Positions 33,589 through 38,760 of a DNA stretch of 38,760 bases are shown here, in pieces. The DNA comes from Saccoglossus kowalevskii. Its lineage: Eukaryota > Hemichordata > Enteropneusta > Harrimaniidae. The stretch spans positions 583,503 to 622,262 of the forward strand of contig NW_003131860.1 of assembly GCF_000003605.2 (NCBI RefSeq). Reading direction: 5' to 3'. The position numbers and the translations under genes are program-made. The number at the start of each line of letters is the position of its first letter. The stretch's first letter is position 1. The notes below the pieces were generated by a model. The model searched no databases, was not told the DNA's origin, and was given only the letters and a program-made list of their open reading frames with translations.

Positions 33589-34681
33589 CCTGAATCAGAA
33601 AAAACAGCTTTGTTACAAGATTACTTATAAAATTCAAGACACTGAAAGCATGGACATTGTTTGTTTTTTTGGAATTGTATATTGTCATGTCCCGAAAACG
33701 CTCATATCTGAGAAATGGTTCTATTAACCCTCATCCTGCCAGCCTATTATACTTTAATTTACATTGACTTGACCAGATGAGGGATATATAACTAAATTCT
33801 TTAATATGCATGCGCACTGGCTGTTTTTTGTACGTACAATAACAACCACCGCGTATGCGTAGTTTTGCAAAGACAACATTTAAAATAATAATCCGATTAG
33901 GTCTCAATTATGTATCGAACAGCAGTATTGACACATATTCGTTTTAGACTTGGATTAATGCATCATGCAATGGGGATTTTCAATAACAAAGAGGAGCACA
34001 TAAAACCACATGACCATTTACGCATAAATGTCTGATTTCACAAGAAAAAAATTACGTCCCAGAATTAAAGATTACGGATTACAGGCACTTCACAAATACG
34101 AGCACTTAACTAGTATATGTTTTTTTGCCTTCCCAGGTTTACATAGTAATTGCTGAAGCTAAAAACTATATTTACGTAACTTGTATCGTTATGTTCCATA
34201 CCAACAATTGCGCACCGCATTGCAACTTGAAAGCTTCAATTACAATCCGGGTAATCACGTACACAGTTATCACCAAAACGTTTTTGATTACATCAAATAT
34301 AAACATTACACAAATTACAATACACTCTAAATATCGTACAATACAATAAATTACACAGTTTATAAAATTGGCATGATATTGCATGATTGAATTATTATTA
34401 TAATAGTGATCGCTGAGAATGTAAAAATGCAGTGACACGAGTGACCCGTGATTATAAATGCATTATATCAAGTGGTCAGTACATTACAACCACGATGGGG
34501 TTTGTCAACAATTTCCAAAAAAAACTGGTGTAATCCACTATGGGAAACTCGCCAAATGTGCGGTGTAAACCAACTGGTTTTTCAGACGCTTACCAATTAA
34601 ACCAAAAATGCGGTCTTCGGAGTTTAATTTAAAATAATATGGATTAATTATACTCGTTATTTAACTCTTCGTGAATGGGTG

Positions 34682-34977
34682 ATTTTCCGTTCAACTGCAA
34701 GATCTCGCGAGTTGCGTGAAATGACGCTCACCGAACGCCTGCCGCAACAATCGAATGATTTGATTTTGAACTCGAATTGTTTTATTTCGTAGCTCACATC
34801 GACCGGCCAATCTTCGACAGGGAAATATTGCGTTTGAATATCCTCACTTCATCCAAATTGACCATCATCAAATGTGTACAGCACACTATTAAGCATGGAA
34901 ATATTCCCGAAACACTTTCGTCCTGTTTTTACGTTCAATTTCACGCATAACGCGGGATCTCGCAGTGAACGGAAAAT
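34682..34977. mobile_element. MITE-like element with about 42-bp imperfect inverted ends
   Basis: The left end (ATTTTCCGTTCAACTGC, AGATCTCGCG, TGCGTGAAAT) and the reverse complement of the right end (ATTTTCCGTTCACTGC, GAGATCCCGCG, TGCGTGAAAT) align over about 42 bp with a few mismatches. Length is about 296 bp, with no ORF inside. It is somewhat richer in CG than its surroundings. Confidence 0.7.
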
Positions 34978-36063
34978 GGTTTATTAAAACATTGGTCTCA
35001 ATCTAGATTGGATATTTAGTACGTGATTATATATTTACATTGTCTCAATACATCATTTGCACACGCATGCATTCGAATGAGACGATGGTATTAATTTGCA
35101 TATCAATTAGACATATATATGTTTGCAAGATGGTGCATACCGCTCAGTCAAAAAGATCCGTGAAACGGAACAATGCTTGTTAACATTTCCTAACCATATG
35201 TCCAATATTTAGTATAAGTAGACACAATGTAAAAACGCTGATCCATAAACCCGATCCTTATACGCCATATTGATATATTTTAGTAAAATCTTTAATTATA
35301 TCTACAATGCCTTGCCCGAAAATATCATGTGAATAATAAGTATTGTACTTGTATATGTACTTAGCAAAGTGGGTTTGTCCTTGTCCACTAGCAATTACTG
35401 AACCGATATGTTCTTGTAGCGGATGTTTATGATATTTTAATGGAATAACTTTGTAAGGACATTCATTTTTCGTATAATCAGAAAAAAAAGCATAGTATAC
35501 GATTAGTATAAATAAACTGAATACAATACAGATTTATTAAACGATAATATTAAATTTTCATACATTTTGTTGAATAATTTTATATCTTGTCTATCTCAGT
35601 ATCTATTTTACAGTTTTACAACGCACAAATAATCGCAACGATTATAATTTATGAGCATTTAGTCATTTCTACATAGACTGTCCAGGCTAATTTGCATAAA
35701 TGAATTTTCTACACGAGTTTAATAAATTTGATTATGTATGATGACGAATATCTTGTTTATTCTGTGTATCACAGCCTTTAAAACGCGCAAACTAACACTG
35801 GAATTGTACTTTTTCTGCATTTGTCGTGTTTATTGCGAAATATATACTGCACCACAAAACGAAATGTTTTTATATGTTAACTAAGTACTCAAACGGACAG
35901 TTGTAAACTAATTTGGTTGTCAAACCATAATTTACAATCTTTTGCGTGAATAATGGGTAAATTCCCAACTTGTATTTTAGAGAGCTGATCTATTAATTTA
36001 TCAATTGACCATGGTACATATCATTCACAGTTAGTGACGTTTAGAGTGAAATATCACTATTAA

Positions 36064-36943
36064 GGTAGAGATGCAGTTTACCTGACAGGTATTTTAATTA
36101 GCTTAATTAATTTTAATTAGGAAACCAAGATGACCTCCCTTGTCAACAAAACTATATATTTACGGAAAGCTTATTGCATGAATTTTAAAATTTTGTTAGT
36201 ATTTTTTATGGACAATGTAGTTTGAAATATGCACAATAATGTGCTTTTTTGGTCATTAAGTGATTTGAAAAAAAAATAGCTTCTAAATCATGCTTCTGTT
36301 CCCTGTCAAAATTGGTTAATGGGTACATCTGTTTACTATGAAGAAAGTGCCGTCTTGAAAACTGTCTACCAGTTGTAAATTTCACTACTTCAAGTTTATG
36401 CATAAATTCACACCCAGGCTACCCAGCTAACACTGTTCAACCAAAAACAATGCCCGACGGCGTTTTGAAGATAAACACATTGTCAATCACTTGTGAAAAT
36501 TTCAAAACAAAAGGTCAAAGCGTCTAGGCGCTATTTTTTTCTGGAATGTGCACTCAAAAGAAGCTTGCTAATTTGCATAACAATTCACTCAGTAAGAAGC
36601 TTGCTAATGCTCATAATTTAAATGGCTGTAACAGTTCCAAATTTAAATCTATTATCGTTTTGTTAAAAGTTAAATATAGTGCATAATATGGAGATCCCAT
36701 CATTTCTTTTTTTCACCATGTTTCTTTTTTTATTATTTTTGTACAGCCTTGCTAAATCTTGCTAAGCATTCAAATAAGAGAATGTTTTCACCTGTTATCT
36801 ATATTTTAAAATCGTTTTTTTAAGTATGTTCCATTATTCAAATTCTACAAAATTTTAACAGTCTATAGGCAAGACTGTTTGGATAATAAATAGCAAAAAC
36901 AAAAAAAATCATTCCCAAGTGCCCAAGAACCTGCATCTCTACC
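36064..36943. mobile_element. TTAA-flanked inverted-repeat element (880 bp)
   Basis: The left end GGTAGAGATGCAGTTT and the reverse complement of the right end, GGTAGAGATGCAGGTT, match at 15 of 16 positions. TTAA flanks both sides (36060-36063, 36944-36947). The first six bases, GGTAGA, are those of the 12090-12610 element. No transposase ORF is visible. Confidence 0.75.
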
Positions 36944-37480
36944 TTAAACTGATAGTTAACACTGAACGCGACATTATGCACAATGAAAAAAATATCATTG
37001 AGATCCACATACACCAAGTGAAATTAAGTAGCTCAGAACAATAAATTGAAGTTTTGTTGCTATTTGAAATCTCCCTCCCAGTGGGGGATCTAATGTAATT
37101 TCATGTATACATTCTGTAAAGTGCGATATCTACCAATGATGGAATCTCAGCATATGCTACTTGGGTGTAGGGTATAAGTATACTACATCTTTTAAAGTAT
37201 TTTTTGACCATACTGCGACGCTCATCAACTTCAAATCTTCATAAAACTGTTTATACTAATCATACTCACCTTCAAGCAGAGAATATTCTACTCAAGAAAC
37301 AACAATCGCACCAAGCAATTTTAAAAGTGACAGAACACGGGAATCCACTCTGCAAATGAATTTGTTTTTTTGGAAACCACGTGATCCTTGTTTCCATATG
37401 GCTGGTACATCAAAGATGCCGCCAACGTCACTGCCATAATCTGTTTCCGACTTGACATTTATTTACCGTGAACGAATTAC

Positions 37481-37494
37481 TGGTCACGTGACCA
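37481..37494. promoter_or_regulatory. 14-bp palindrome TGGTCACGTGACCA with CLEAR/E-box core
   Basis: It contains GTCACGTGAC, the consensus bound by TFEB/MITF-type bHLH factors, in a perfect 14-bp palindrome. It ends 61 bp before the ATG of the candidate exon at 37556. A further CACGTG lies at 37378-37383. Confidence 0.45.
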
Positions 37495-37555
37495 ACTGTT
37501 TTCTCGGGTGTTTACTCATGTGAATTCACACCTTGGACAGCAAATTGGATTCTAA

Positions 37556-37865
37556 ATGGCCACATTCTCCCCACAAGTGAAATGCCATGGTGTCGAATAC
37601 GCCACTTGCGGGTTTGCTTCTCTATACAAATTTAATGACTTTCGCATAACTTTACAACTTGTGTCTACAAGTGTCTTTGGTACTTCAAATTATGTCTTCG
37701 CATTTCCAAGTTGTCTTCCGACAGATGCATATTTTGGAAACTATTTTAGTGCTAAAATGCACGTTGACCAGATACGAACGAGGATGAAGGAAATAACATA
37801 TTTGATCAAGAAATCGGACACAATTCTATGGCACAGACATGCGCAAAAGACTTATTGCAGGGAGG
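37556..37865 (+). CDS. Candidate first coding exon of an unrecognised plus-strand gene
   Basis: An open frame from ATG at 37556 runs about 103 codons to a strong donor, GGGAG|GTGAGTG, after 37865; unspliced it continues to a stop at 37895-37897. The ATG context (CTAAATGG) is acceptable and the upstream 200 bp carry E-boxes. The sequence (start MATFSPQVKCHGVEY; includes Cys and aromatic residues and a basic C-terminal part) matches no family I recognise. Random frames of this length occur elsewhere in the window, so the gene is unproven. Confidence 0.25.
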
Positions 37866-37897
37866 TGAGTGTTCAGGATCATCTATTTGTTTTATAA

Positions 37898-38760
37898 TCT
37901 AAAGTTCAGTCGCGGGAATAATAATTCATTGACGATGCTGATTGAAATTACAAAATAAATATGAACAAAACGTTTATTCAGTTTTATATGAAGTAATAGC
38001 AAATATATATTCCGGACTCCTTAATTCTTGTCCCAGCCTCTCGTGACATTTCACCACCGGATCACGCTTATGACACATATATTCATTTTAATCACAATTC
38101 ACGTATGTTCTAATTTGCCTTGGTATAACCGTGCCAACTAATTGAATTATACGTTAATTGTCAATACGACAACCATATACGAAAAACATTCGCTTAGATA
38201 ACAAATCATTGTAAACACTGTCTGAATAAAGCAAATGCGGTTGTACATCTTCACAAAATGCTATACGAGTATCTATAAAGATAAATAGTAATTTTACGCA
38301 TTGGTATAACATAAATTCAAAGGAGTAAATATAGCTGCATAGCAGCGATGACGGGTTTCGAGCCTGCGTGGCTCATGGCAAATTGCACTTGCTCGATGTG
38401 ATTATTTGACGAATGTTTCATGTCTAGAATGAAAGATAGCAGACAAACTACACAACATATGGATTTGATTTCACAGGAATATGATAAACTTAATGCAAGG
38501 ACAAATAGTTCATGAGTTATAGAACTTTTTCTCTTTTACTAAATCCAAGATGGCTGCCAAAGGAAGCCATTTTTCGATAATCTACTTTAGTAACTTTGTA
38601 GAGCTATCAACAGAGATACTATATGCTAAATTGCTTTTCAAACAAGGAAGCAGTTTTTAACAAGATAATTTTTTGAGGTTTTTTGAATTTTTGTGATAAA
38701 TTCAACATGGCCGCCAAAACCACTTGAATCATGGGAAATATATTCATGAACACATAATCA
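37898..38760. other. Non-coding right end, no gene seen
   Basis: AT-rich DNA without a credible exon. Near the edge are two similar motifs, AAGATGGCTGCCAAA at about 38548 and AACATGGCCGCCAAA at about 38704. They may be the start of a dispersed repeat or YY1-like sites. Confidence 0.5.

Larger units (their letters stand above)
33589..37370. other. Intergenic DNA upstream of protease copy B
   Basis: AT-rich and without a credible coding exon. It should include the promoter and non-coding first exon of copy B, which I cannot place. Two inverted-repeat elements (34682-34977 and 36064-36943) are the only clear structures. Confidence 0.6.

Noticed and set aside
38345-38385. GGGTTTCGAGCCTGC as a tRNA T-arm
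   Set aside because: Loop length and stem pairing do not fit, and no other tRNA parts are nearby.
1-38760. CRISPR arrays, prokaryotic operons, rRNA or phage genes
   Set aside because: No array with spacers, no ribosome-binding-site-linked gene strings; the DNA is clearly animal nuclear.

Overview
The window is animal nuclear DNA. Spliced genes with GT-AG introns, long AT-rich introns and intergenic stretches, microsatellites and short inverted-repeat transposons all point that way. A SHANK-type scaffold gene next to proteinase-K-like secreted proteases, and a metazoan repeat-derived ORF fossil, suggest a marine invertebrate. A hemichordate or lancelet-like deuterostome is my guess, but the sequence alone does not fix the species.

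Layout. Positions 1-6.6 kb hold the 3' end of a plus-strand SHANK gene: an intron tail, one very long exon for the proline/serine-rich region (422-3145), an intron with a 29-bp minisatellite, the terminal SAM exon (4170-4408) and a long 3' UTR. Positions 6.6-10.9 kb are intergenic and repeat-rich. Two paralogous minus-strand S8 subtilisin/proteinase-K-like protease genes follow in tandem. Copy A spans 20913-10983 and copy B spans 33588-26815. Each has eight coding exons with the same splice phases; exons 2-4 and 6-8 have identical lengths. Each encodes a signal peptide, an I9-type prodomain and an S8 domain with Asp, His, Asn and Ser motifs. Copy B is intact (397 aa). Copy A carries a 1-bp insertion in exon 5 that brings an early stop, plus changes at normally conserved positions near the active site. 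Its introns are loaded with repeats and one transposon-derived ORF fossil. Both copies have a splice-acceptor-like sequence 1 nt before the ATG and a splice-donor-like sequence directly after the stop, which suggests non-coding first and last exons.

Positions 33.6-37.5 kb are intergenic with two more inverted-repeat elements. A weak candidate first exon on the plus strand (37556-37865) lies about 60 bp downstream of a 14-bp palindrome containing the CLEAR/E-box core GTCACGTGAC.

The most original content is (i) the paired protease genes and the decay of one copy, (ii) several apparently unrelated short non-autonomous transposon families, some flanked by TTAA, and (iii) multiple PPxxF Homer-ligand motifs in the SHANK tail. 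I saw no CRISPR array, no operon, no rRNA and no convincing tRNA gene.
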